Assembly (NCBI GenBank): GCA_035524795.1
Contig: DATKOF010000034.1
Location: forward strand, 27,804-91,803
Origin: DATKOF01 sp035524795
Lineage (GTDB): Bacteria; Pseudomonadota; Gammaproteobacteria; Burkholderiales; SG8-41
Direction of reading: 5' to 3'
Length of the DNA: 64,000 nucleotides
The stretch's first letter is position 1. Each line of letters starts with the position of its first letter. A program made the translations under genes and the position numbers. Positions 8,148-16,409 of this stretch are shown here, piece after piece. The notes beneath the pieces were generated by a model. The model did no database searches. It saw only the letters and a program-made list of their open reading frames with translations, and had not been told where the DNA came from.

Positions 8148-9140
8148 ATGGTGAAAATTACCTATGACGGTCAGGCATTCGAGTGTCGGGAAGATGAGTC
8201 CGTACTCGACTGCCTGGGCGCTCATGGGATTTCGGTCCCCTCTTCCTGCCATGCCGGCGTGTGCCAAAGCTGCATGATGCGCGCGGTCCATGGAAAATTA
8301 CCAGCCAAGGCTCAGTCGGGCTTAAAGCCTGCGCACGTTGCCAAGAACTTTTTTCTGGCGTGTATCTGCCATCCCGACAAAGATATCGAAATCGCTTTTG
8401 TCGATGAGACTCTGCAGAAATTTCCCGCCGATGTTCTGGATATCAGTCGTCTGAATAGCGACATCGTTCGCGTTCGCTTGCGACCACGGCAGCCGATGCA
8501 ATACAGCCCGGGACAATTCATCAGGCTGTACAAAGATGCCTCGACCTCGCGCTTTTATTCATTGGCCAGCGTCCCGCAACTCCACGAGAATGACATTCAC
8601 CTTCACGTCAGAAAGATGCCCGGCGGCATTGTCAGCGGCTGGATTCACGACAAACTGCATACGGGGGACGTGGTGAATATTTCGGAATCGTTCGGTGAGT
8701 GCTTTTATCTGCCGGGCCATCCGGAACAGGGGCTGCTTCTCGTTGGAACGGGTTGTGGTCTTGCCCCCTTGTACGGGATTATTCTGGATGCCTTGACTCA
8801 TGGCCATCGGGGGCCGATCCAGTTGTATCACGGCAGTACCAGCATCGGTGGTCTGTATTTGATTGAGGAATTATCGGATCTCTCGAAAGCCTTCCCGAAT
8901 TTCAAATACGTTCCCTGCATTTCAGCGGTGGAAACACCGCCCGGATTTGCCTCCGGAACGGTGCTGGAGGTGGCGATGGCCGAACATGCGGATTTATCAG
9001 GCTGGCGCATATATTTATGCGGCAATCCGGAGATGGTGTCGAATGCAAAACGCGAAGCTTTTCTTGCCGGGGCATCCATGAGGGAAATTTACGCCGACCC
9101 CTTCCTCCCGACGGTGAGCAGCGCCGTCGCCTGTCAATAA
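8148..9140 (+). CDS. 2Fe-2S ferredoxin/FAD/NAD(P) reductase, probable partner of the haemoglobin
   Basis: A 330-residue electron-transfer protein with three domains in order. A plant-type 2Fe-2S domain (Cys34, Cys39, Cys42, Cys72) is followed by an FAD-binding barrel (RFYSLAS near 135-141) and an NAD(P)-binding domain (GTGCGLAPLYG near 200-210, CGNPEMV near the end). The architecture matches reductases of oxygenases and the reductase half of flavohaemoglobins. No oxygenase gene is nearby. Its position directly behind the truncated haemoglobin suggests it re-reduces the ferric haem after NO oxidation. Confidence 0.87.
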   Translation: MVKITYDGQAFECREDESVLDCLGAHGISVPSSCHAGVCQSCMMRAVHGKLPAKAQSGLKPAHVAKNFFLACICHPDKDIEIAFVDETLQKFPADVLDISRLNSDIVRVRLRPRQPMQYSPGQFIRLYKDASTSRFYSLASVPQLHENDIHLHVRKMPGGIVSGWIHDKLHTGDVVNISESFGECFYLPGHPEQGLLLVGTGCGLAPLYGIILDALTHGHRGPIQLYHGSTSIGGLYLIEELSDLSKAFPNFKYVPCISAVETPPGFASGTVLEVAMAEHADLSGWRIYLCGNPEMVSNAKREAFLAGASMREIYADPFLPTVSSAVACQ

Positions 9141-9166
9141 ATATCCCCGTCATTCCCGGACCCAAG

Positions 9167-9388
9167 ATGCGAAAACTTCTTGCAGCGTGCATGAAGCCGC
9201 AGATCCGGCTGCAGGCCGTCAAGGTGGCGCTGTGCGTCGGCACGCTGCTCAACCTGATCAACCAGGGGGCGCCGATACTGGAGGGCGGTCCGCTGTCATG
9301 GCCGCACCTGCTGCTCAACTACCTCGTCCCTTTCTGCGTCTCCAGCTACAGCGCGGCAAAAAACGATATCGCACGGAACCGGGCCTGA
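9167..9388 (+). CDS. nrtS: NrtS-type nitrate/nitrite transporter
   Basis: A 73-residue membrane protein with two hydrophobic segments. It carries the signature KVALCVGTLLNLINQG and a C-terminal LLNYLVPFCVSSYSAAK, as in the small NrtS family first described as nitrate transporters in marine cyanobacteria. The ATG at 9167 is chosen because the upstream in-frame extension overlaps the reductase gene. It is 26 bases after the reductase on the same strand. A nitrate exporter or importer makes sense next to NO dioxygenation, whose product is nitrate; the direction of transport is not known from sequence. Confidence 0.8.
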   Translation: MRKLLAACMKPQIRLQAVKVALCVGTLLNLINQGAPILEGGPLSWPHLLLNYLVPFCVSSYSAAKNDIARNRA

Positions 9389-9472
9389 CCGGGAGGACTG
9401 TAACCGGGCGGACATAAATCCGCAACACAACTCCGGTGGAATGGCGTCTTTTGAGCCACGAACGGAAAAGTA

Positions 9473-9769
9473 ATGACCGCCACCTACCTCGCCGCAATGA
9501 TGGACGCCGAAACCGGCAGCAACCAGAGCTATCAATTCGAAGGTGAACCGGATCTGTTCCATAAACCGGCCGATGACATCGTCGACGCCTTCATCCAGTC
9601 GCTGGACGGCTTCGGCGACAATCCCGCGCCGCTTTCGTACGAACTGAACTCGGCGATCAAAAAATCCGAAAAGCAGGTGGTATTGGCGACCGGCTCGCTG
9701 CACGTCGAACGCGGCGAAATCCCGTTTCTGCTGTTGATCTCGCCCGCCCGCGAAGAGAAAACGGCGTGA
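9473..9769 (+). CDS. Hypothetical 98-residue protein coupled to PPK2
   Basis: I do not recognise a family. It is an acidic, soluble-looking protein with no signal peptide or membrane segment. The middle (ADDIVDAFIQSLDGF) looks helical, and the C-terminal half (KQVVLATGSLHVERGEIPFLLLIS) looks like a strand-turn-strand. Its stop overlaps the PPK2 start as GTGA, so the two are translated together. That linkage, and the lack of any other neighbour on this strand, suggests a role connected with polyphosphate or nucleotide pools. Confidence 0.65.
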   Translation: MTATYLAAMMDAETGSNQSYQFEGEPDLFHKPADDIVDAFIQSLDGFGDNPAPLSYELNSAIKKSEKQVVLATGSLHVERGEIPFLLLISPAREEKTA

Positions 9770-10689
9770 GCACCGCCGACGCCGGCAGCGGCGCGCTGTT
9801 CCAGCGCATTCACGCCGACCTGATCGACAGTTTCGACGAAGAACTCGAAATGGAGATCGACGACGAGCGTCTGGCGCGGATGCTCGGCGAGCTCGCGGAC
9901 CATCCCGCGCCGGAAGCGATCGATCGCAGATTCTACTTCAAAGAGCTGTTCCGGCTGCAGGGCGAACTGGTCAAGCTGCAGGACTGGATCATCCACCGCA
10001 AACTCAAGGTGGTCGTGATCTTCGAGGGCCGCGACGCCGCGGGCAAGGGCGGCATCATCAAGCGCATCACGCAGCGCCTGAATCCGCGCGTATGCCGCGT
10101 CTGCGCGCTGCCGGCGCCGAGCGAGCGCGAGCGCACGCAATGGTATTTCCAGCGCTACGTCGAACACCTGCCGGCGGGCGGCGAAATGGTGCTGTTCGAC
10201 CGCAGCTGGTACAACCGCGCCGGCGTCGAGCGCGTGATGGGATTCTGCACCGACGACGAATACGAGGAATTCTTCAACACTGTGCCGGACTTCGAGAAGA
10301 TGCTGGCGCGCTCCGGCATCACGCTGATCAAGTACTGGTTCTCGATCACCGACGACGAACAGCACCTGCGCTTCAAGATGCGCATCCACGATCCGCTCAA
10401 GCAATGGAAGCTTTCGCCGATGGATCTCGAATCGCGACGCCGCTGGGAGCAGTACACGAAGGCCAAGGAAGCGATGCTCGAACGCACCCATATTCCGGAG
10501 GCGCCGTGGTGGGTGGTCGAGGCGGTGGACAAGAAGCGGGCGCGGCTCAATTGCATCCATCACCTGCTGAGTCAAATCCCCTATCAGGAAGTGCCGCATG
10601 CACCGGTGACGCTGCCGGAGCGCGTGCGCAATCCCGACTATCTGCGCGGGCCGGTGCCCAGGGAAATGTACGTACCGGCGGTTTACTAG
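9766..10689 (+). CDS. ppk2: Polyphosphate kinase 2 family protein
   Basis: PPK2 enzymes phosphorylate nucleoside mono- or diphosphates using polyphosphate. The 307 residues include Walker A GRDAAGKGG (88-96), the lid/nucleotide segment with RTQWYFQRY, and Walker B with the signature FDRSWYNRAGVERVMGF (Asp145). A single kinase domain of this size fits class I PPK2, which favours ADP/GDP. The start is the GTG at 9766, inside the stop of the preceding small gene. It ends six bases before the convergent CDGSH gene. Direction of catalysis cannot be read from sequence. Confidence 0.94.
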   Translation: MSTADAGSGALFQRIHADLIDSFDEELEMEIDDERLARMLGELADHPAPEAIDRRFYFKELFRLQGELVKLQDWIIHRKLKVVVIFEGRDAAGKGGIIKRITQRLNPRVCRVCALPAPSERERTQWYFQRYVEHLPAGGEMVLFDRSWYNRAGVERVMGFCTDDEYEEFFNTVPDFEKMLARSGITLIKYWFSITDDEQHLRFKMRIHDPLKQWKLSPMDLESRRRWEQYTKAKEAMLERTHIPEAPWWVVEAVDKKRARLNCIHHLLSQIPYQEVPHAPVTLPERVRNPDYLRGPVPREMYVPAVY

Positions 10690-10695
10690 CTCCGT

Positions 10696-11394
10696 TCAGT
10701 CGTCCCGGAAGCCGATCGATGCGTGCGAGCCGTCGCAGAACGGCTTGTTTTTCGACGCGCCGCAACGGCACAGCGCGACGCGGTTGCGGACCTCGTATTG
10801 CGCGCCGTCGGCGGCGACGACGGGAATGCCGCCGCGCAGCCACAACGGTCCGCTGACGTTCTGCCCGGTATCCTCGATCAGCCCGATCGAAGGCTCGAGC
10901 TTCGGCTCCAGCGGCGCCGGCTCGCCATTCGTCTCCTTCCACACGATCAGACGCCCGGAAGGACAATGTTCGGTCTGTTCGATCAGCATGCGCCGCACTT
11001 TGGGATCGTCGCTCTGCTCGATCAGCCTCCACACACCGCCGTTGCGATCGCAGAACCGCGCGTAAGCGCACAGCGCAGTGGCGTCGGTCAGCACCATGTC
11101 GGGCCCTTCCAGCGCCTCGGCCTGCTCGACGTAGGGCCGGCGATCGGCAGTCTCGGTGCCGTCGAAGCCGGTCTTGCTGTGGCTGCCGTCGCAAAATGGC
11201 TTGTTCTGCGATGTGCCGCAGCGGCACAGCGCGTAGCTGTCGCCAACCGCATAGCGTTCGCCCTCGCGCCAGGCGATGGATTCGCCCGCCGCGTTGTTCT
11301 CGATGATCTGCTTTGCCAGCGCCGCGACGCCGGACACCAGGTAAGGTCCGTTCCTAGCGACGGTCACCCACGCTGCCTGCGGTTTGGTCTTCAT
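10696..11394 (-). CDS. Double-CDGSH iron-sulfur protein with a central ferredoxin-like segment
   Basis: A 232-residue protein with two CDGSH 2Fe-2S motifs: Cys57, Cys59, Cys68, His72, and Cys209, Cys211, Cys220, His224. Between them is a divergent Fer4_19-like segment (LCAYARFCDRNGGVW and HCPSGRL). Such proteins are thought to carry redox-active or transferable 2Fe-2S clusters, but no reaction is established. The ATG at 11394 follows GGGGAA. The upstream extension of the frame lacks a ribosome site. It faces PPK2 tail to tail. Confidence 0.88.
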   Translation of the reverse strand: MKTKPQAAWVTVARNGPYLVSGVAALAKQIIENNAAGESIAWREGERYAVGDSYALCRCGTSQNKPFCDGSHSKTGFDGTETADRRPYVEQAEALEGPDMVLTDATALCAYARFCDRNGGVWRLIEQSDDPKVRRMLIEQTEHCPSGRLIVWKETNGEPAPLEPKLEPSIGLIEDTGQNVSGPLWLRGGIPVVAADGAQYEVRNRVALCRCGASKNKPFCDGSHASIGFRDD

Positions 11395-11587
11395 GCAATC
11401 ATTCCCCTTTCCCGATGGTTCACAGATCGGCCGGCAGTCTCCCCGGCTTCGCAGACCGCGGCTGCGACCCGCGTCGCGCGCCTTGTATCCGCCGCGTTGG
11501 GACAGGCAACGCACACGTGTATCATTATGGTAGGGATTCCAATATTACGCGGTTTTTCAATTTGTCTTAGGTCGGAGGAGAAAACGT

Positions 11588-11914
11588 TTGAAGTTACAAA
11601 ATGAAGAAATACGGGAGGGGCTCTACCGCGCATTGCTGGTGGCGGCGTTGGCCAGTCTGCCGGGCGGCGCTTATGGCGACACTGATCCGCACCAGATGCC
11701 GAACGCCGGTTCGATGATGGGACCGGCCAGCGTGCCGGATCTGTCGCTGCCGCTGGACTGCAAGACAGTCGATGATGAACTGGCGCGGATCCGCAAATTC
11801 GCCGTCAGTCCGAAAGCGACCAAGACCCAGCTTGCCGCCAATGCGAAGCGCGCGGAAAGACTGGAAGCCAAACGCAAAAAACTGCAGTGTCCCCCAACGT
11901 CTCCGACGAAATAA
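11588..11914 (+). CDS. Small secreted hypothetical protein
   Basis: A 108-residue protein starting at TTG (11588), with GGAGGAGAAAACG directly upstream; no ATG fits this frame. Residues 13-30 form a hydrophobic stretch ending GGAYG before DTDP, a likely signal peptide. The mature part has two cysteines (LDCKTV and LQCPP) and a helical, lysine-rich segment (TQLAANAKRAERLEAKRKK). I do not recognise a family; a periplasmic protein with one disulfide is the simplest reading. Confidence 0.6.
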   Translation: MKLQNEEIREGLYRALLVAALASLPGGAYGDTDPHQMPNAGSMMGPASVPDLSLPLDCKTVDDELARIRKFAVSPKATKTQLAANAKRAERLEAKRKKLQCPPTSPTK

Positions 11915-11962
11915 CCGCGGTATTTTCATGAAACAGTTCAACGCCGACGACGGAGGGACACT

Positions 11963-12262
11963 ATGATGAAACGCGATGAATACGTGGAAAAGCTCAAGGC
12001 CCAGATCGATGCGTGGAACGCCGAGGCCGCCAAATGGGAGGCGAAGACCCGGCTGGCGCAGGCCGAGATGCGCACCGAATACGAGAAACAGTTCGAAACG
12101 TTCCGGCGCCAGCGCGACGAGGCGCTGGAGAAAATGCGCCAGATCCAGGGAGCGGGCGGCGATGCATGGCTGGAACTGGTGCGTGGCGCCGACGAAGCGT
12201 GGGCGAAGATGCGCGAGGCCTTCGAAAAAGCGCATGCCCGCTTTCACCGGAATGGCGAATAA
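11963..12262 (+). CDS. Small coiled-coil protein
   Basis: A 99-residue, highly charged, almost wholly helical protein. Heptad-like spacing runs from about residue 5 to 60 (KLKAQIDAWNAEAAKWEAKT, then EYEKQFETFRRQRDEALEKM). There is no signal peptide or membrane segment. Similar short coiled-coil proteins are common in proteobacteria next to envelope or stress genes and have no assigned activity. The ATG at 11963 follows GGAGGGAC. It is 48 bases after the small secreted protein on the same strand. Confidence 0.7.
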   Translation: MMKRDEYVEKLKAQIDAWNAEAAKWEAKTRLAQAEMRTEYEKQFETFRRQRDEALEKMRQIQGAGGDAWLELVRGADEAWAKMREAFEKAHARFHRNGE

Positions 12263-12283
12263 CCGGTTTTTCGCTTCGAGTAC

Positions 12284-12310
12284 AAAAAAACTCCCCCGCG
12301 AAGGGGGAGT
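12284..12310 (-). terminator. Rho-independent terminator of hemN
   Basis: ACTCCCCC and GGGGGAGT (12290-12310) form a strong stem with a five-base loop. On the minus strand the stem is followed by seven T residues (12290-12284). It lies about 150 bases beyond the hemN stop and also ends the interval after the coiled-coil gene. Confidence 0.85.
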
Positions 12311-12461
12311 GTAAATTTCCCGGATTTTCCATGGGGGAGGTAACCCCGGGTGGCGGAAAGTCCGGGTTTCCAATGCCGTGAAGCGCTGTCGGCACTGAAA
12401 CGGTCAGGCGGCAGGCGGATGGTCTGTTCAGCGCCGCCGCTCTCGGTCAAAGTCAGGGGCT

Positions 12462-13874
12462 CTAGATAACCCGTGAGTAACGCGCGCGTTCGCGGTCGCT
12501 GCGCAGGTAGCGGTCGAACACCATCGCGATCGCACGCACCAGCAGGCGGCCGCGCGGCAGCACCGTGATCCATTGATCGTCGATTTCAACCAGACCGGCT
12601 TCTTCCATCTTGCGCAATTCGACAAGCTCCGGCGCGAAATAGCGCCCGAAATCGATCAGATGCGCGATCTGGATGCCCTCGATCGACAGCTCGAAATGGC
12701 ACATCAGCGCCTGGATGATCGAACGGCGCAGCAGATCGTCACTGTTGAGCTCGAGCCCGCGCATCACCGGCAGTACATTGCGGTCAAGCGCATCGTAATA
12801 TTCGTCGGTAGTGCGGAAGTTCTGGCTGTAGCATGGCCCGATCTTGCCGATCGCCGACACGCCGAACGCCAGCATGTCGCAATCGGCGTGCGTCGAATAT
12901 CCCTGGAAATTGCGGTGCAGCCGGCCCTGCCGCTGCGCGACGGCAAGTTCGTCGTCGGGACGCGCAAAGTGGTCCATCCCGATATAAACGTAGCCGGCGC
13001 CGGTCAGGCGCTGAATCGCGTGCGCGAGGATCTGCAGCTTGGTGTCGGCGGACGGCAACTCGGCCTCGACGATGCTGCGCTGGGTCTTGAACGCGCCCGG
13101 CAGGTGCGCATAGTTGTAGACCGAAAGGCGGTCGGGGCCGAGCGCGATGACCTGTTCCAGCGTGCGGTCGAAACTGGCGACACCCTGCCGCGGCAGCCCA
13201 TAGATCAGATCGACACTGACCGACTTGAAACCGGTCGCGCGCGCGGCGTCGATCACGTTCGCGGTCTCCTCCACGCTTTGAATGCGGTTGACCGCGCGCT
13301 GCACGTCCGGGTCGAAGTCCTGAACGCCGATGCTCATGCGGTTGAAACCGAGTTCAGCCAGCAGCTGCACGGTGGCGAAATCGACCTTGCGCGGATCGAC
13401 CTCGATCGAATATTCGCCCTCGGCCACGAATTCGAAGTGCTTGCGCAGGGTTCCGATCAGTTCGCGCATCTCGCCGTGCGAAAGAAAGGTCGGCGTGCCG
13501 CCGCCCAGATGCAGCTGCGCGACCTTGTGATCTCCCTCGAGCAGCGCGGCCTGCATGCCGATTTCCTTCGCCACGTACTTCAGGTATTCGGCCGAGCGTG
13601 CGCGATCCCTGGTCACGATCTTGTTGCAGGCACAATAGGCGCAGACGGTGTTACAAAACGGAATATGAACGTATAATGAAAGCGGTAGCGTAATGCTGGT
13701 CATCGCCCGTGCGCCGAGCCATACGCCAAGCGCATGGGTGTCGAATGCCTCGACGAAGCGATCCGCAGTCGGGTACGAGGTGTAACGTGGTCCGTTGACG
13801 TCGAAACGCCGGATCAGTTGCGGGTCGAAGACAAGGTCACTGCGCGGGCGCAATGTAAGAGCGGCAGAATTCAT
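12462..13874 (-). CDS. hemN: Oxygen-independent coproporphyrinogen III oxidase (radical SAM)
   Basis: Converts coproporphyrinogen III to protoporphyrinogen IX in haem synthesis without oxygen, using S-adenosylmethionine. The 470 residues carry the radical-SAM cysteines in FCNTVCAYC (Cys74, Cys78, Cys81), the GGGTPT motif, and the HemN-specific HFARPDDELAVAQ and NFQGYSTHAD. The ATG at 13874 is chosen because the upstream start at 13928 lies inside an FNR-type box. The gene is divergent from the FNR regulator, and a terminator follows at 12284-12310. Confidence 0.96.
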   Translation of the reverse strand: MNSAALTLRPRSDLVFDPQLIRRFDVNGPRYTSYPTADRFVEAFDTHALGVWLGARAMTSITLPLSLYVHIPFCNTVCAYCACNKIVTRDRARSAEYLKYVAKEIGMQAALLEGDHKVAQLHLGGGTPTFLSHGEMRELIGTLRKHFEFVAEGEYSIEVDPRKVDFATVQLLAELGFNRMSIGVQDFDPDVQRAVNRIQSVEETANVIDAARATGFKSVSVDLIYGLPRQGVASFDRTLEQVIALGPDRLSVYNYAHLPGAFKTQRSIVEAELPSADTKLQILAHAIQRLTGAGYVYIGMDHFARPDDELAVAQRQGRLHRNFQGYSTHADCDMLAFGVSAIGKIGPCYSQNFRTTDEYYDALDRNVLPVMRGLELNSDDLLRRSIIQALMCHFELSIEGIQIAHLIDFGRYFAPELVELRKMEEAGLVEIDDQWITVLPRGRLLVRAIAMVFDRYLRSDRERARYSRVI

Positions 13875-13927
13875 GGACAGATTTTTTATAGTGGACGACA
13901 GAATCGCAGAATGGGCTGTTTTCTGCA

Positions 13928-13941
13928 TTGACGTGGATCAA
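13928..13941. promoter_or_regulatory. FNR-type box between hemN and fnr
   Basis: TTGACGTGGATCAA matches TTGATnnnnATCAA at nine of ten defined positions. It lies 54 bases upstream of the hemN ATG and 43 bases upstream of the fnr ATG, so it could activate hemN and control fnr itself. A weak GATTCT on the minus strand (13905-13900) sits where a class II -10 box would be; a better TATAAA lies at 13890-13885. Confidence 0.65.
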
Positions 13942-13983
13942 ACCGCGGATCGGCAGAACGGCTGACGCGACGAAAATTCCATC

Positions 13984-14727
13984 ATGCAAACCCAGACCCC
14001 GGCCTCGATTTCCATCAACCACCTGAAGGTTGCCTGCTCGGAGTGCAGTTTGCGCGAGCTGTGCCTGCCGTATGGCCTGTCCGAACCCGAGCTGGATCGC
14101 GTCGATCAACTGGTCGGTCTGCGGCGCAAGATCAGGCGGCACGCTCCCCTCTACCGTTTCGGCGATCCGTTCGAAGCCATTTACGCGATCCGCACCGGAT
14201 TCTTCAAGACCGACGTGCTGCTCGACGACGGCCGCTCGCAGGTCACCGGCTTCCAGATGGCCGGCGAGATCCTCGGCATGGACGGCATCGGCACCGAACG
14301 CCATTCCTGCAACGCGGTCGCGCTGGAAGACAGCGAGGTCTGCGTGATCCCGTTCCTGAAGCTCGAGGAGGTCGCGCGCACCGTCACCACCTTGCAGCAC
14401 AATTTTCACAAGGTGATGAGCCGTGAGATCGTGCGCGATCACGGCCTGATGACGCTGCTCGGCACGATGCGGGCGGAGGAAAGGCTCGCGGCGTTCCTGC
14501 TCAATATGTCGCAGCGTTTCACCGCGCGCGGCTATTCGCCGCAGGAGTTCCATCTGCGCATGACGCGCGAGGAAATCGGCTCCTATCTCGGCCTCAAGCT
14601 TGAAACCGTGAGCCGCACCTTTTCCAAATTCCAGGAAGACGGTTATATCAGCGTGCAGCAGAAGCACATCCGGATCCTCGACATTCCCGGGTTGCGCAAG
14701 CTGCTCAACCATCAGGCCTGTGCCTGA
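13984..14727 (+). CDS. fnr: FNR/Anr-family oxygen-sensing transcriptional regulator
   Basis: CRP/FNR-family activator of 247 residues. Cluster ligands are Cys18, Cys21, Cys27 and Cys109, the same set as in Escherichia coli FNR, so it should carry an oxygen-labile [4Fe-4S] cluster. The recognition helix in the C-terminal winged helix reads LETVSRTFSKF, where Glu, Ser and Arg are the residues that read TTGAT half-sites. Three such boxes occur in this window: at the haemoglobin promoter, here between hemN and fnr, and at ompW. It is divergent from hemN, a common arrangement. Confidence 0.96.
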   Translation: MQTQTPASISINHLKVACSECSLRELCLPYGLSEPELDRVDQLVGLRRKIRRHAPLYRFGDPFEAIYAIRTGFFKTDVLLDDGRSQVTGFQMAGEILGMDGIGTERHSCNAVALEDSEVCVIPFLKLEEVARTVTTLQHNFHKVMSREIVRDHGLMTLLGTMRAEERLAAFLLNMSQRFTARGYSPQEFHLRMTREEIGSYLGLKLETVSRTFSKFQEDGYISVQQKHIRILDIPGLRKLLNHQACA

Positions 14728-14793
14728 CAACGGCGGTTTCTCCGCATACGCCGGCACGGGACAGGCCGCCACCGCCGGTTTCATCCAACGCCG

Positions 14794-15624
14794 ATGAATC
14801 TGATCATCCAGGGCGCGGAGGTCGCGACCGCCGATCTCAAACATCTGGCCAGGCTGGGCGGCGCGACGGCGATCGAATCGATCGCCGCCAACGCGTTCCG
14901 TCTGGTCGGCGCGGCGCCGTTTCCGGAACTCGCACCGCACTGCGAACAGGCCGGCCTCGACTACGGGTTCGTCCCGGAAAACCGCAGACTTGCCGATTTC
15001 AGACTGGTCGTGATGGACATGGACTCGACGCTGATCACGATCGAGTGCATCGACGAAATCGCCGATTTCCACGGGCTCAAGGTGCAGGTCGCACGGATCA
15101 CGGCCGCCGCGATGCGCGGCGAGATCGATTTCAGGGAAAGCCTGCGCCAGCGCGTGGATCTGCTCGAAGGCACGACCGAGGACGCGCTGATGCGGGTCTA
15201 TGAAGAACGGTTGCGGCTGTCGCCGGGAGCCGACCGGCTGCTGGCGCGGCTGCACGCAACCGGCATCAAGACGCTGCTGGTGTCGGGCGGCTTCACTTTC
15301 TTCACCGAGCGGCTGCGCGCGCGGCTCGGCCTCGACTACACCTGCTCGAACACGCTCGAAATCGAGGACGGCCGGCTGACCGGCCGCGTGCTCGGCGAGA
15401 TCGTCGACGCCGACGGCAAGCTCGCCGCGTTGCGGCGCGTGCGCGACGAACTCGGTCTGAAAAAAGAACCGGTGATCGGCATCGGCGACGGCGCCAACGA
15501 CCTCAAGTTCATGGCCGAGTGCGGCGTCAGCATCGCCTACCACGCGAAGCCGGTGGTGCGCGCGCAGGCGACCTACGCGCTCAATTTCGTCGGCCTCGAC
15601 GGCGTGCTGAACCTGTTCAACTGA
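14794..15624 (+). CDS. serB: Phosphoserine phosphatase
   Basis: Last step of serine synthesis: hydrolyses O-phosphoserine. HAD-superfamily enzyme of 276 residues. The nucleophile and acid are Asp75 and Asp77 in MDMDSTL, motif II is VSGGFTFFTERL, and motif III/IV is GIGDGANDLKF. The roughly 70-residue N-terminal extension is the shortened ACT-like domain seen in beta- and gammaproteobacterial SerB. It lies 66 bases behind fnr on the same strand, but nothing suggests a functional link. Confidence 0.95.
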   Translation: MNLIIQGAEVATADLKHLARLGGATAIESIAANAFRLVGAAPFPELAPHCEQAGLDYGFVPENRRLADFRLVVMDMDSTLITIECIDEIADFHGLKVQVARITAAAMRGEIDFRESLRQRVDLLEGTTEDALMRVYEERLRLSPGADRLLARLHATGIKTLLVSGGFTFFTERLRARLGLDYTCSNTLEIEDGRLTGRVLGEIVDADGKLAALRRVRDELGLKKEPVIGIGDGANDLKFMAECGVSIAYHAKPVVRAQATYALNFVGLDGVLNLFN

Positions 15625-15639
15625 AAACCGGCCGGTGCA

Positions 15640-15762
15640 TCAATCGCGCGAGATGAAATAGGCCGCGAGGATGACGCCGAGGATGCTGAGCGGAATCGCA
15701 AACTCGAACAGCGGATAGATCGCCAGGCACGCGACGACCCCGATGATGGCGACCCTCGGCAT
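15640..15762 (-). CDS. Putative 40-residue membrane protein
   Basis: A very short frame starting eight bases after the stop of the Nfu-like gene. Almost the whole product is hydrophobic: VAIIGVVACLAIYPL and AIPLSILGVILAAYFI, separated by FEF, with a charged end (SRD). It may be one long hairpin or two short transmembrane segments. No ribosome site is visible, so translation would rely on coupling to the upstream gene. It could be the last member of the Fe-S operon or a spurious frame. Confidence 0.45.
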   Translation of the reverse strand: MPRVAIIGVVACLAIYPLFEFAIPLSILGVILAAYFISRD

Positions 15763-15770
15763 GCGCCGGC

Positions 15771-16331
15771 TCAGACTGCGACGACTTCGAATTCGGGATC
15801 GATCTCCCGTAACAGGCTTTCGATGCCGACCAGCGTGCCGGACAGCGAGCTCGGACAACTGCCGCACGCGCCCTGATAGTGGACGGTCAGCCGCTTGCCT
15901 TCGAGTCCGATCACGTGGAGGTCGCCGCCGTCACCGCGCAGGTACGGCCGCACGCGCTCGTCGAGCAGCGCATTGATGCGGTCGAGCCGCTCGCGGTCTT
16001 CCGGGCCCAGGTCGGCAAGCGAGGCGGTCGCTGCTTTGACCGTCGCCATGGTCTGCGCGTCGGCGGCCGGCGCGGCGCGGATCGGCTCCGCCAGCTTGCG
16101 CAGCAGATCGTCCCAGTCGGCCTGTCCGTCCTGGGTGACGGTCAGCCAGTGGTCGACGTAGAACACGTTGGTCACATGCTCGACCGCGAACAGCGCCGAC
16201 GCCAGCAGATCGTCCTTCGCCTGCTCGGCGCTCTCGTACGAATGCGGGACTCCCCAGCTCAGCGGCTCGCGCAGGATGAACTTGATCGCATTCGGGTTCG
16301 GCGTGTTCTGGATGTCCTGAATCTTGGGCAT
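15771..16331 (-). CDS. Nfu-type iron-sulfur cluster carrier (N-domain plus NifU C-domain)
   Basis: A 186-residue protein. The first about 90 residues match the Nfu N-terminal domain (QNTPNPNAIKFIL and the FAVEHVTNVFYVDHWLTVT strand-helix unit). The last 75 form a NifU-like domain with the cluster-binding CGSCPSS motif. Such proteins accept a cluster from the SufBCD scaffold and pass it to target enzymes. It lies 78 bases behind sufU, as the last recognised member of the Fe-S operon. Confidence 0.87.
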   Translation of the reverse strand: MPKIQDIQNTPNPNAIKFILREPLSWGVPHSYESAEQAKDDLLASALFAVEHVTNVFYVDHWLTVTQDGQADWDDLLRKLAEPIRAAPAADAQTMATVKAATASLADLGPEDRERLDRINALLDERVRPYLRGDGGDLHVIGLEGKRLTVHYQGACGSCPSSLSGTLVGIESLLREIDPEFEVVAV

Positions 16332-16409
16332 GGTCCGGCCTAAATGGATCCTGAAAACGCGGAAATCAATGCAGACGCCCCCTCCATAACGCCTTTCCCG
16401 TCAAACGGT

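Noticed and set aside
13837..15543. 568-codon open frame antisense to fnr and serB
   Set aside because: Covers two well-recognised genes on the other strand and lacks any protein family features.
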